Shown piece after piece: positions 1-6,714 of a DNA stretch of 12,585 nt (its first letter is position 1; each line of letters begins with the position of its first letter). A model generated the notes under the pieces. It had not been told where the DNA came from. It did not search any database and worked only from the letters and a program-made list of their open reading frames with translations. A program made the position numbers and the translations under genes. Origin of the DNA: an uncultured Dysgonomonas sp. (GTDB taxonomy: Bacteria; Bacteroidota; Bacteroidia; Bacteroidales; Dysgonomonadaceae); assembly GCA_937875275.1 (NCBI GenBank), contig CALNCC010000161.1, forward strand, positions 1-12,585, given 5' to 3'.

Positions 1-10
1 CTTTGCATAG

Positions 11-33
11 AGAGAGAGTTGACTCTTTTTTTT
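11..33 (+). terminator. Weak terminator-like hairpin of an upstream gene
   Basis: AGAG (15-18) pairs with CTCT (23-26) around a TTGA loop, and A/G-T pairs can extend the stem. A run of eight T ends at 33. It could end transcription from a gene outside the window, just before the promoter of the lipoprotein gene. The stem is short, so this may be a chance purine/pyrimidine tract. Confidence 0.25.
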
Positions 34-49
34 ATTACAGAATATTGTC

Positions 50-57
50 TATATTTG
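50..57 (+). promoter_or_regulatory. Bacteroidetes-type -7 box (TATATTTG)
   Basis: TATATTTG matches the Bacteroidetes sigma-ABfr -7 consensus TAnnTTTG and lies 28 bases before the ATG at 86. The expected -33 TTTG is not clear; only a T-run is present at about 26-33. The leader between box and ATG is A-rich with no Shine-Dalgarno, as is usual in this phylum. Confidence 0.5.
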
Positions 58-85
58 CAAGTAACACATTAAAAACTTACCAATT

Positions 86-1243
86 ATGAAGAATCTCAAG
101 AAAATTCCCCTGTTTTTATTATCGTTATGCCTCGCATTCACAGCATGCAGCAGCGACGACGACAACAACGATAACAACAATGGAGAAAAAAACACAATCC
201 AACAACAGCAAGAGAAAATTAAAACTCAGCTGAACAACAACAAAAAAGTATCAGCCTTTGCCGAGGCCTTTAGCCAATTAGACCTCAGCAACAACACGGC
301 TTCGAGGCTTGCCATATTCGCCGTAACGGATCAGGCTCTGCAAAATGCAGAGAAAGCCTCAGTAACCATTTCTCAAGCCTTGCTGAAACGCCACATTATA
401 GCAAGTTCGCTCGACCTTACCTCACTGGCCAAGTACAAAAAGCTGGTTGCATTGAGTGGAGACACTCTACGGTTCGAGTACACAAACAGCAAACTGTATG
501 TCAATGGCATCGAACTGGGCACGCCGAACATCGTAGGCAACAGCGTCATATTCGTCATCGACAGCGTGATGCCAAAAACCGATACCCCTACGCCAGAGGC
601 TACGGACAAGCGTATCAAAAAACTTGTATCATCTGATGGAGACGAATCATTCGAATTCAGTTATGACAAAAGCAATCGCCTGTCCGAGTTCGTCGAACAT
701 CACGAAGATAAAACATTCGACAAAACAACACTGACCTACGATGCTGCGGGAAAACTAAGTAAATACACAAGATTCGACAGCGAGCTGAACGCCATCGACC
801 TTGAGTGTGTGTTCGCATACCGCGACGACAACAGCATCATTTCCACATTTACCGAAATGGGTAAGAAGCCTGACTGCGATACTCTTTACATCAATGCTCA
901 GACAGGACTGTTGGACAAGCTGACATACAGCGAATTTGAAATTAACTTCGAGTACGACGCCAACGGTAACAGAACCAAAACCGAAACAATGGGAGAGACG
1001 GCAACATATGCCTTCGACAATAAAAAATCGCTCCTTTCCAATCAGGGTGTACCTGCGTGGTTCTGGGTATACAACGAAGAAGAAATCTTCGACTACTATG
1101 CCGGAGCAAACAACGTCATGAAATGTGTAGAGTCTGGGGACGACGTGGACGTTTTCTCTTACCAATACGACAACGATGGATATCCGGAGCAAATAAGTAT
1201 TAACGGCGAAGCAAAATACACAGTGGAATACGAAACATTCTAA
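86..1243 (+). CDS. Surface lipoprotein with fasciclin (FAS1)-like domain and YD-repeat/DUF4595-like C-terminal region
   Basis: The protein has 385 residues. Residues 1-20 form a lipoprotein signal peptide with Cys21 in LAFTAC. The following SSDDDNNDNN resembles the Bacteroidetes lipoprotein export signal, so surface display is likely. Residues about 55-163 read like a FAS1 domain: an AIFAVTDQAL H1-like box, LLKRHIIAS, and a final strand ending FVIDSVMP. This fold is usually linked to adhesion. Residues about 175-385 hold repeated strands with YD/YDxxG motifs (FSYDKSNRL, LTYDAAGKL, FEYDANGN, YQYDNDGYP), as in DUF4595/RHS-like lipoproteins. The gene has its own promoter-like box and a strong terminator, so it is probably monocistronic. 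The lipoprotein call is firm, FAS1 is likely, and the binding partner is unknown. Confidence 0.85.
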   Translation: MKNLKKIPLFLLSLCLAFTACSSDDDNNDNNNGEKNTIQQQQEKIKTQLNNNKKVSAFAEAFSQLDLSNNTASRLAIFAVTDQALQNAEKASVTISQALLKRHIIASSLDLTSLAKYKKLVALSGDTLRFEYTNSKLYVNGIELGTPNIVGNSVIFVIDSVMPKTDTPTPEATDKRIKKLVSSDGDESFEFSYDKSNRLSEFVEHHEDKTFDKTTLTYDAAGKLSKYTRFDSELNAIDLECVFAYRDDNSIISTFTEMGKKPDCDTLYINAQTGLLDKLTYSEFEINFEYDANGNRTKTETMGETATYAFDNKKSLLSNQGVPAWFWVYNEEEIFDYYAGANNVMKCVESGDDVDVFSYQYDNDGYPEQISINGEAKYTVEYETF

Positions 1244-1267
1244 ACACCACTATTTTACTATAAACCG

Positions 1268-1308
1268 AAAACCGATTCTCAGCAGAGAGTCGGTTTTCTG
1301 CTTTTTTT
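1268..1308 (+). terminator. Rho-independent terminator
   Basis: Arms 1268-1280 and 1285-1297 pair over 13 bp with one G-T wobble around the loop AGCA. They are followed by CTGC and seven T (1302-1308). It ends the FAS1-like lipoprotein transcript 25 bases after the stop. Confidence 0.9.
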
Positions 1309-1344
1309 GCTCATACATTACTACCCCCGATCCCAATATTTCAT

Positions 1345-1352
1345 TACCTTTG
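1345..1352 (+). promoter_or_regulatory. -7 box (TACCTTTG) for pepD
   Basis: TACCTTTG matches TAnnTTTG 27 bases before the ATG at 1379 and lies downstream of the previous gene's terminator. No good -33 TTTG is seen 19-21 bases upstream. The box argues against any translation start before about 1358. Confidence 0.5.
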
Positions 1353-1378
1353 GTAGAATAAAATTATATATTGAAACT

Positions 1379-2806
1379 ATGGCAAAAGATATACTGGCTT
1401 TGAAGCCCTCGAAACTTTGGGAGTGTTTCTACTCACTCACTCAGATTCCTCGCCCCACAGGACACACTGCGGCGGTGTGCAAGTACCTGATAGAGTTCGG
1501 CAAATCGTTAGGATTGGAAGTCGAACAAGACGAAACAGGCAACGTACTGATAACCAAACCGGCATCGGCAGGGATGGAAAATGCGCCGACTGTCATCCTG
1601 CAATCGCACCTCGACATGGTGCCGCAGAAAAATTCACATGTCGATCACGATTTTGAGAAAGACGCTATCGACGCATATATCGACGGCGACAAAGTGCGTG
1701 CGCGCTCCACAACACTCGGTGCCGACAACGGAATAGGCGCGGCGGCGGCAATGGCTATACTTGCCGACAATACATTGACACACGGCAAAATAGAGGCACT
1801 CTTTACCATCGACGAAGAGGTGGGGATGGTAGGCGCATTTGGGCTACAACCCGGATTCTTGTCGGGCGACATTCTGCTCAACCTCGATACCGAAGAGCTG
1901 GGCGAACTGTGTGTCGGTTGCGCCGGTGGTGCTGACGTAAATGCCGAATGGCAATACAAAGACGCAGAAGTGCCGGCAGGCGACATCGCCTACAAAATAA
2001 GCCTCACAGGACTACGCGGAGGACACTCGGGTACGGAAATACACTTAGGACGCGCCAACGCCAACAAGCTGATGTTCTATCTGTTGAAGGAAGCCGTAAG
2101 CAGCTACGACGTTCGCCTGTCGCACATCGATGGCGGATCGTTGCGCAATGCCATCCCTCGCGAGGCATTTGCTATCGTAGCCTTAGTCGAAGAATACGAA
2201 GCCCGATATGCGGAAGAATACAAAGCCGTTGAACAAAAAATATCGCTCAAAGCCGAGAAAACGGCTCTGCCTGCAACATTGATTCCCGAAGAAATTCAGG
2301 ATGCCCTCATCAATTCGGTTGTTGCCTGCCAAAACGGAGTCATCGGCATGCTTGCCGACGAGGCATTCGACGGCATTGTGGAAACGTCTACCAATCTGGC
2401 GTCGGTGAAATCGAAAGAAGGAGAGATTGTGGCGCAGATGCTTGTCCGCAGTTCGTCCGACGACCGCAAAGAGGAAGTATGTTCGAGCCTCGAAAGCGTG
2501 TTTGCCCTTGCCGGAGCCAAAGTGATAATAGACGGCGTGTATCCGGGATGGCAGCCCGACGCTTCGTCAAAAACACTGTCGGCGATGGAGTCGCTTTACA
2601 AGGAGATGTTCGATGAGGATGCTAACGTTGTTGTTGTGCATGCCGGACTCGAATGCGGCATCATACTCGGCAGCACACCGGGATTGGATATCGTCTCTTT
2701 CGGCCCCACAATCCTCAACGCCCATTCGCCCGACGAATATGTGGAAATAGATACCGTTGAGCCATTCTACGAATATCTGATAAAGACATTAGAGAGATTG
2801 AAGTAA
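1379..2806 (+). CDS. pepD: Aminoacyl-histidine dipeptidase (Xaa-His dipeptidase, peptidase M20C)
   Basis: PepD is a cytosolic dinuclear-zinc dipeptidase that hydrolyses Xaa-His and other unblocked dipeptides, recycling amino acids. At 475 residues it has the usual family length. M20 landmarks are in order: SHLDMVP (His77, Asp79), GADNG (Asp117), DEE (Glu146 general base, Glu147 ligand), LNLDTEE (Asp170), and NAHSPDE (His449). The lid or dimerisation segment with LRGGHSG lies around residues 211-217. HAGLECGII (about 421-429) is typical of the PepD subgroup. I chose the ATG at 1379. The frame is open back to a TTG at 1307, but that start would lie inside the preceding terminator and upstream of the -7 box. 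No signal peptide is present, and the gene is flanked by terminators, so it is monocistronic. Confidence 0.95.
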   Translation: MAKDILALKPSKLWECFYSLTQIPRPTGHTAAVCKYLIEFGKSLGLEVEQDETGNVLITKPASAGMENAPTVILQSHLDMVPQKNSHVDHDFEKDAIDAYIDGDKVRARSTTLGADNGIGAAAAMAILADNTLTHGKIEALFTIDEEVGMVGAFGLQPGFLSGDILLNLDTEELGELCVGCAGGADVNAEWQYKDAEVPAGDIAYKISLTGLRGGHSGTEIHLGRANANKLMFYLLKEAVSSYDVRLSHIDGGSLRNAIPREAFAIVALVEEYEARYAEEYKAVEQKISLKAEKTALPATLIPEEIQDALINSVVACQNGVIGMLADEAFDGIVETSTNLASVKSKEGEIVAQMLVRSSSDDRKEEVCSSLESVFALAGAKVIIDGVYPGWQPDASSKTLSAMESLYKEMFDEDANVVVVHAGLECGIILGSTPGLDIVSFGPTILNAHSPDEYVEIDTVEPFYEYLIKTLERLK

Positions 2807-2844
2807 ACGATCTGAACAAAGACGAAAGACGAGATACTTAAAAC

Positions 2845-2892
2845 AACCGGCCGGGTAGAGAACAACAACCTCTATCAGGTCGGTTTCTTTTT
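2845..2892 (+). terminator. Rho-independent terminator after pepD
   Basis: Arms 2845-2860 and 2870-2885 pair over 16 positions with one mismatch and two G-T wobbles, around the loop AACAACAAC. A T-rich stretch runs to 2892. Confidence 0.8.
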
Positions 2893-2993
2893 CGTAACAA
2901 CTTTTTTCATCAAAAGAAGAAATACTTCGATATTTTTCATAACTTGCGCTATGTTAATCCTTTTACTTGGAAAAAACTAAAAAACAAACGCAT

Positions 2994-3674
2994 ATGAAAA
3001 AGACTATCTCACTATTGTTGGCTAACCTACTTTTCGTGGCAGCCTATGGACAATCGACTCTTCCAGCCGTTTCGTTGAAGGATATAATAGGTAAACACAC
3101 TTTAGAGAATCACGCAAAATCTATCGAGCTAAACTATACTGTGCCTAACGAATACACAGCGTCTCCGGAGGCAGTCGGTTTCTCATATACTGAAAATCCG
3201 AAAGAGCTGTTGAGGTCGATAATATTTGCCAATACCGTTACATCCGAATGGACACATCAAGATGGCGAATGTGTTTTGTTTATAACATGTAGCGGAGACG
3301 GGAATACTTCAAGGCTGATAGACAAAGATGTTTCTCAGATTGATCGTAGTACTTTTAGTCTGATAGGACATAACTTGAAAATTGTGGACACTTTCAAATA
3401 TCCGACAACTGACGAAATGGAGCAAATCAACAAAGCCATAACCTATTGGCCGGAAAAGAAAGCCAAGAAAACATTTAATGCACAACACGTTATCACATAC
3501 CCACTCAACGAAGCGAAAGCTGTATATAAGGGCAAATATACATTGGTCGAAAATTGGTTCATTTTAAAATGGGGGCACAGGCTTTCTGTTTCTTTCTTGG
3601 TAACAGACAATGGACTAAAAAATTTAGACAAGTACAAAAAAGATATAGAGAAGTCGTTTAAGTTCAACGATTGA
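2994..3674 (+). CDS. Secreted protein of unknown function
   Basis: The protein has 226 residues. MKKTISLLLANLLFVAAYGQ is a Sec signal peptide, probably cleaved after the A-x-G region near residue 19-20, and no lipobox cysteine is present. I do not recognise the mature part. It has mixed charge with alternating hydrophobic residues, a hydrophobic ILKWGHRLSVSFLV stretch near the end and a lysine-rich C-terminus. A periplasmic or secreted alpha/beta domain is possible. The frame is open upstream to a TTG at 2967, but the ATG at 2994 places the signal peptide correctly. Its last ten codons and stop lie in a 43-bp sequence repeated after the next gene. The next gene starts 13 bases downstream, so the two probably form one transcript ending at 4280. 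Confidence 0.7.
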   Translation: MKKTISLLLANLLFVAAYGQSTLPAVSLKDIIGKHTLENHAKSIELNYTVPNEYTASPEAVGFSYTENPKELLRSIIFANTVTSEWTHQDGECVLFITCSGDGNTSRLIDKDVSQIDRSTFSLIGHNLKIVDTFKYPTTDEMEQINKAITYWPEKKAKKTFNAQHVITYPLNEAKAVYKGKYTLVENWFILKWGHRLSVSFLVTDNGLKNLDKYKKDIEKSFKFND

Positions 3675-3687
3675 TAAGTGAGAGGAA
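3645..3687 (+). repeat. Direct repeat copy 1 (43 bp)
   Basis: Positions 3645-3677 are identical to 4188-4220 (33 bp). The match extends to 3687/4230 with two mismatches. This copy holds the last codons and stop of the 2994-3674 gene and ends on the base before the TTG start at 3688. Confidence 0.95.
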
Positions 3688-4191
3688 TTGAATAACAACA
3701 GGTTCATTTTATTAGGTTTATATATAATTACTCTCTCGTTTTTTTCATGTAACTCTAATGTAACACAAGAAAACAGAAACGAGCCGATAGTCATCTGTGA
3801 TTCAATCATTAATCTCAATGAAGACTACGGATCTTCTCTTTTTGATACTATCACAAACAGGTTTGTCTATTCGGTTGTAGACAAAATGCCTGAGTTTCCA
3901 GGCGACAAAATAGAATTTCATAAATATCTTTTTAACAACTTTGAATATCCTCAATTACAAACAGAGATGCAAACGACTTTCAATCTGCAATATGTTGTTG
4001 ATATTGACGGGAAAATGATCGGCGAAAGGATAACGAAAAAAACAAACTCACAATTAACTCTTGCTGAGAGAGAATTGCTGAATTGCGTGAAAAGTATCTC
4101 TAATAAATACAAATATAAGCCGGGAACATTAAACGGAAAACTTGTTCCTGTTTTAATTACCCATTCTATCAAAATTGAATTGAATCGATAG
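3688..4191 (+). CDS. Lipoprotein with TonB C-terminal-like domain
   Basis: The protein has 167 residues. A signal peptide of about 20 residues ends at LSFFSC (Cys21), which marks a lipoprotein. Residues 61-163 follow the TonB C-terminal domain pattern common in Bacteroidetes: VVDKMPEFPG, FEYPQLQ, a central strand LQYVVDIDGKMIGE, then NKYKYKPGTLNGKLVPV. There is no TonB transmembrane anchor or proline-rich spacer, so this is not a normal TonB. A lipid-anchored binding role is more likely. The only in-frame start is TTG at 3688: a TGA lies three codons upstream and no ATG precedes the lipobox. GAGAGG sits only two bases before it, which is unusually close. The stop TAG (4189-4191) lies inside the second direct repeat. 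The gene is visibly A+T-rich compared with pepD. Confidence 0.75.
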   Translation: MNNNRFILLGLYIITLSFFSCNSNVTQENRNEPIVICDSIINLNEDYGSSLFDTITNRFVYSVVDKMPEFPGDKIEFHKYLFNNFEYPQLQTEMQTTFNLQYVVDIDGKMIGERITKKTNSQLTLAERELLNCVKSISNKYKYKPGTLNGKLVPVLITHSIKIELNR

Positions 4192-4230
4192 AGAAGTCGT
4201 TTAAGTTCAACGATTGATAAATGAGAAGAA
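4188..4230 (+). repeat. Direct repeat copy 2 (43 bp)
   Basis: This is the second copy of 3645-3687, offset by 543 bases. It supplies the stop codon of the TonB-C lipoprotein and is a non-coding relic of the 3' end of the 2994-3674 gene. It is followed at once by the shared terminator. Confidence 0.95.
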
Positions 4231-4245
4231 AAAATACTATAAAAC

Positions 4246-4280
4246 AAAACCCCACTGCGAAGTTTCGTGATGGGGTTTTT
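4246..4280. terminator. Bidirectional terminator
   Basis: AAAACCCCA (4246-4254) pairs with TGGGGTTTT (4271-4279), and a second short CGAA/TTCG pairing lies inside. T-rich sequence follows on the plus strand and a TTTTGTTTT tract follows on the minus strand. It serves the plus-strand lipoprotein transcript and the converging ECF operon, whose last stop codon is at 4279-4281. Confidence 0.85.
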
Positions 4281-4848
4281 AATTTGTAAGGAAATCCTCG
4301 TACAATTCATACAGCCGCTTGCGGAGATGAAGAACCGCATATCGTTTCCGAGAGATCAATGTATTGACGCCGATGCCCGTAGCTTCCGATATTTCTTTGA
4401 ACGAAAAGCCTTCGAGTTCTGTAAGTTCGAAAACATTGCGCTGCTCGTCGGGAAGCTCGCTGAGAGCTACATCAAGTTCTTCCCATATCAACGCTTTCAA
4501 GAAATCTGTTTCCGGCGAATCGGACGAAAGTATCGTATCTGTCAGCTCTCTCACAAAGCCTCCATCCTCTGCGCTACTGTCGGGCAACGACACGTCTTTC
4601 TTCTTGCGGCTGCGATCTATTATCTGATTGCGCGCTACGGAATAGAGCCAACTCGAAATCTGCTCAATCGGGTTTTCCTCCAAATCAATCTTGCTGAGTT
4701 GATAAAACACATTTTGGAGAATATCCTCACAATCCTCTCGCGAGGGGACTCTCTTAGCGATGAATCCCCACAACGGAGAGCGATATTTTTGATATATATC
4801 AGCTATCTCCCTTTCGCGCAACAAATCTTCGTTCTTCGACTCTTGCAT
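4279..4848 (-). CDS. ECF-type sigma-70 family RNA polymerase sigma factor
   Basis: The protein has 189 residues, the usual ECF size. Region 2 (about 22-86) contains YRSPLWGFIAKRV, the DCEDILQNVFYQL core-binding helix and SSWLYSVARNQIIDRSRKKK for -10 recognition. A linker of about 35 residues follows. Region 4 (about 124-178) reads ALSELPDEQRNVFELTELEG, then the helix-turn-helix FKEISEATGIGVNTLISRKRYAVLHLRKRL. It directs RNA polymerase to a dedicated promoter set. It is the last gene of a minus-strand operon, beginning three bases after the stop of the membrane protein gene, so translation is probably coupled. The membrane protein is the obvious candidate regulator. No FecR-type anti-sigma and no TonB receptor lie beside it, so it is not the classic iron-uptake arrangement. 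The signal and target genes are unknown. Confidence 0.95.
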   Translation of the reverse strand: MQESKNEDLLREREIADIYQKYRSPLWGFIAKRVPSREDCEDILQNVFYQLSKIDLEENPIEQISSWLYSVARNQIIDRSRKKKDVSLPDSSAEDGGFVRELTDTILSSDSPETDFLKALIWEELDVALSELPDEQRNVFELTELEGFSFKEISEATGIGVNTLISRKRYAVLHLRKRLYELYEDFLTN

Positions 4849-4851
4849 CAG

Positions 4852-5256
4852 TTATTTTTCGTCTTCCGATCCTTTTCTATCACAACTGCCCCGAAACTTA
4901 TTGAACATCGCCTCACGGATAAAATTGCGACGCTCGTCAGGCGACATGCCCTTCATCGCTTCACGAAAAGCCTCGCGCTCCTCGCTGCTGTGCCCTAAGC
5001 CGAATCCGTGACGGTGGTGGTCGGCATGATGATGGTGGTGTCTCCAACCATGCATCCGATGACCAAAACCGCCAAACAACAATTTGCACAACACCAACAA
5101 CCCGGCTGCCTGCCAATAGTTGATCGCCGACCATCCGATAACCGAAGGTATCAAAAGATTCCACAACACCATCACAATTGCTATCGCAGCAGCTACCACT
5201 GCAATAAAGGCTAAAACGTGCCAAACTTTTCTTCCTTTTTTCATCATTCTTATCAT
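4852..5256 (-). CDS. His-rich two-helix membrane protein, candidate regulator of the ECF sigma factor
   Basis: The protein has 134 residues. A basic start (MIRMMKKGRK) precedes TM1 (about 11-35, ending VLWNLLIPSVIGW) and TM2 (about 44-63, YWQAAGLLVLCKLLFGGF). Residues 66-89 carry eleven histidines, including a run of five. The acidic/basic tail (91-134) holds the repeated pattern EEREAFREAMKGM / DERRNFIREAMF, reminiscent of metal-sensor and CpxP-like helices. By the positive-inside rule both ends would be cytosolic, where the tail could bind metal or the sigma factor. The pattern W-N-L-x-P-x-x-x-G ... YWQAAGLL-x-L-x-K-x-LFGGF is, from memory, common in small Bacteroidetes proteins beside ECF sigma genes. 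An anti-sigma role is inference. MMKK two or three codons in is an alternative start. Confidence 0.85.
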   Translation of the reverse strand: MIRMMKKGRKVWHVLAFIAVVAAAIAIVMVLWNLLIPSVIGWSAINYWQAAGLLVLCKLLFGGFGHRMHGWRHHHHHADHHRHGFGLGHSSEEREAFREAMKGMSPDERRNFIREAMFNKFRGSCDRKGSEDEK

Positions 5257-5278
5257 TTTTTTTACTGATTACTAATTT

Positions 5279-5497
5279 TTATTTCATTATCGACTCTATG
5301 ATTCCCATCGAGCACGACCGCTGGCATCTGCCACATTCCATACATCTTTCAGGATACTCAATCACAGCATAAATATCTTCTGCCGTATATTTCAACGCTA
5401 TGATTCCCAACGGGCACACCTCGGCACAAACTCCGCAACCGACACACATCTTGGGTGGAATGTATAAAGATATACTTCTCTTTTTCTTCCAAAACAT
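5279..5497 (-). CDS. 2[4Fe-4S] dicluster ferredoxin-like protein
   Basis: The protein has 72 residues from the chosen start. Two cluster motifs are visible: CVGCGVCAEVCP (Cys18, 21, 24, 28) and CMECGRCQRSCS (Cys52, 55, 58, 62). Both fit CxxCxxCxxxC[PS], so two [4Fe-4S] clusters are expected. A lysine-rich N-terminus (MFWKKKR) precedes the fold, and there is no signal peptide, so it is a small cytosolic electron carrier. I chose the ATG at 5497 because AAGGAG (minus strand, 5502-5507) sits four bases upstream, a rare clear Shine-Dalgarno here. In-frame ATG at 5524 and TTG at 5527 are alternatives. It heads the minus-strand operon with the His-rich membrane protein 22 bases on, which suggests a redox-linked input or output for the ECF system. 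Confidence 0.85.
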   Translation of the reverse strand: MFWKKKRSISLYIPPKMCVGCGVCAEVCPLGIIALKYTAEDIYAVIEYPERCMECGRCQRSCSMGIIESIMK

Positions 5498-5620
5498 TTT
5501 ACTCCTTTTATCTATTACTCTCATCAAAATTTATTCGGTATACCTTAGCTATATTGGAAGACGAATGAGGTGAAAGAATATTTTAAGAATTTCGAAAAAA
5601 AACTCTTCTTCCCTCTTTTT

Positions 5621-5653
5621 TTTAGGTATGATTTATACTATATCCTACCTTTG
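5621..5653 (+). promoter_or_regulatory. Bacteroidetes-type promoter for the DUF4421 gene
   Basis: The -7 box TACCTTTG (5646-5653) fits TAnnTTTG. A TTTA (5621-5624) lies 21 bases upstream, one base from the -33 consensus TTTG. The ATG at 5690 follows 36 bases after the -7 box. Confidence 0.6.
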
Positions 5654-5689
5654 TGCGATTTATATAGTAAACATCCATTTCCGCCCTCG

Positions 5690-6664
5690 ATGAGATTCTT
5701 CGTTTCGCTCATATTGCTTTTTTCGCTTGCCTGTTTCTGCTATGGGCAGGAAGACAGCACATACATAAAAAAGCACGACGAGCAGATCGCCATAAAAGTG
5801 TTCACGTCGAAAAACTATATCTATCTCAATCAGGAATTAGGAGAAGAAGTCAAATTCAATTATCGCCCTAACAATCCGCCTATTTTAGGGCTCGGACTGT
5901 CGATCAACAATACGATCATCGACCTCAGCTACGGCTACGGATTCAAGTTTATGAGAAACGGCGAGCACGGCAAAACTTACGCCGTCGACTTCCAACTGCA
6001 CAACTACGGACAAAAATTTGTGATCGACCTCTTTATACAAAAATACAAAGGCTTTTATCTCGCAGACGAAGACAATAATAACAGCCTCATAGCCCTGTGC
6101 CCCGACTTACAGGTGCGCCAATACGGACTCTACGGGCACTATGTGTTCAACAACAAGCGGTTTTCGTACGGCGCAGCCTTCGTTCAGAACAAGAGGCAAA
6201 AGATATCGGCAGGCAGCTTTCTGTTGGGTGGTGGCGTCTATCTGACCAAGATACAATCGGACGGATCGTTTGTCCACAAAGGAAAAACCACGATTCGCAA
6301 CATGCAATTCGGCATCAGTGCCGGATATGCCTACACGTGGGTGCTCGGCTCTAAATGGTTTATCAACGGATCGTCTACCGTAGGCATCAACTTTGGCAAC
6401 GAAGACGCAAAAACAATAGGCAAAGGAAAAATAGAAGTATATCCGACATTCTTCCCCCGCATATCGGCAGGATATAATCGCAGTTCGTGGTCGTTGGGCA
6501 TGTCGTATATCGGCAACATTGTTTTCCCTTCGTTCTCGGACAAATACAACGTCAGCCTCAACTCGGGTACTGCCCAAATCACATTTACCCAACGTCTCAA
6601 CCTCTCTTTCCTCTCCAAGAAAGACGGCACTACAAAGATACCGTCGCTACTCGTGCGCCCATAA
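5690..6664 (+). CDS. DUF4421-family outer-membrane beta-barrel-like protein
   Basis: The protein has 324 residues. The Sec signal peptide is MRFFVSLILLFSLACFCYGQ, with cleavage likely near residue 20. The segment IAIKVFTSKNYIYLNQELGEEVKFNYRPNN, followed by PILGLGLSINNTIIDLSYGYGFKFM, matches my recollection of DUF4421, a Bacteroidetes family of uncharacterised envelope proteins. The rest alternates aromatic or hydrophobic residues with polar ones and short turns (FGISAGYAYTWVLGSKWFINGSSTVGINFG, FPRISAGYNRSSWSLGMSYIGNIVF), as in an outer-membrane barrel. The frame is open to an upstream GTG at 5570, but that lies before the promoter, and only the ATG at 5690 gives a signal peptide. The next gene starts 50 bases downstream on the same strand with no convincing terminator, so read-through is possible. 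No function is known to me. Confidence 0.85.
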   Translation: MRFFVSLILLFSLACFCYGQEDSTYIKKHDEQIAIKVFTSKNYIYLNQELGEEVKFNYRPNNPPILGLGLSINNTIIDLSYGYGFKFMRNGEHGKTYAVDFQLHNYGQKFVIDLFIQKYKGFYLADEDNNNSLIALCPDLQVRQYGLYGHYVFNNKRFSYGAAFVQNKRQKISAGSFLLGGGVYLTKIQSDGSFVHKGKTTIRNMQFGISAGYAYTWVLGSKWFINGSSTVGINFGNEDAKTIGKGKIEVYPTFFPRISAGYNRSSWSLGMSYIGNIVFPSFSDKYNVSLNSGTAQITFTQRLNLSFLSKKDGTTKIPSLLVRP

Positions 6665-6714
6665 AGGAATGTAGGCTTCTTTATCTATAAAGTAAAAATT
6701 CAAAAACACTTTAT

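Noticed and set aside
755..1192. Minus-strand open frame inside the FAS1-like lipoprotein gene
   Set aside because: It lies wholly opposite a well-supported gene, with no promoter and a Val/Arg/Cys-rich unnatural composition.
4267..4998. Long plus-strand open frame (243 codons) opposite the ECF sigma factor
   Set aside because: It is antisense to a clear sigma factor and the membrane protein gene, starts inside a terminator, and its translation has no recognisable domain. It is a codon-usage shadow.
6097..6630. Overlapping open frames on both strands inside the DUF4421 gene
   Set aside because: The DUF4421 frame has a signal peptide, promoter and family pattern; the others lack start context and look like shadows.
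6661..6684. Inverted repeat ATAAAGGA/TTCTTTAT after the DUF4421 stop as a terminator
   Set aside because: A+T-rich stem without a T tract; too weak to call, so read-through into the tail-like gene remains possible.
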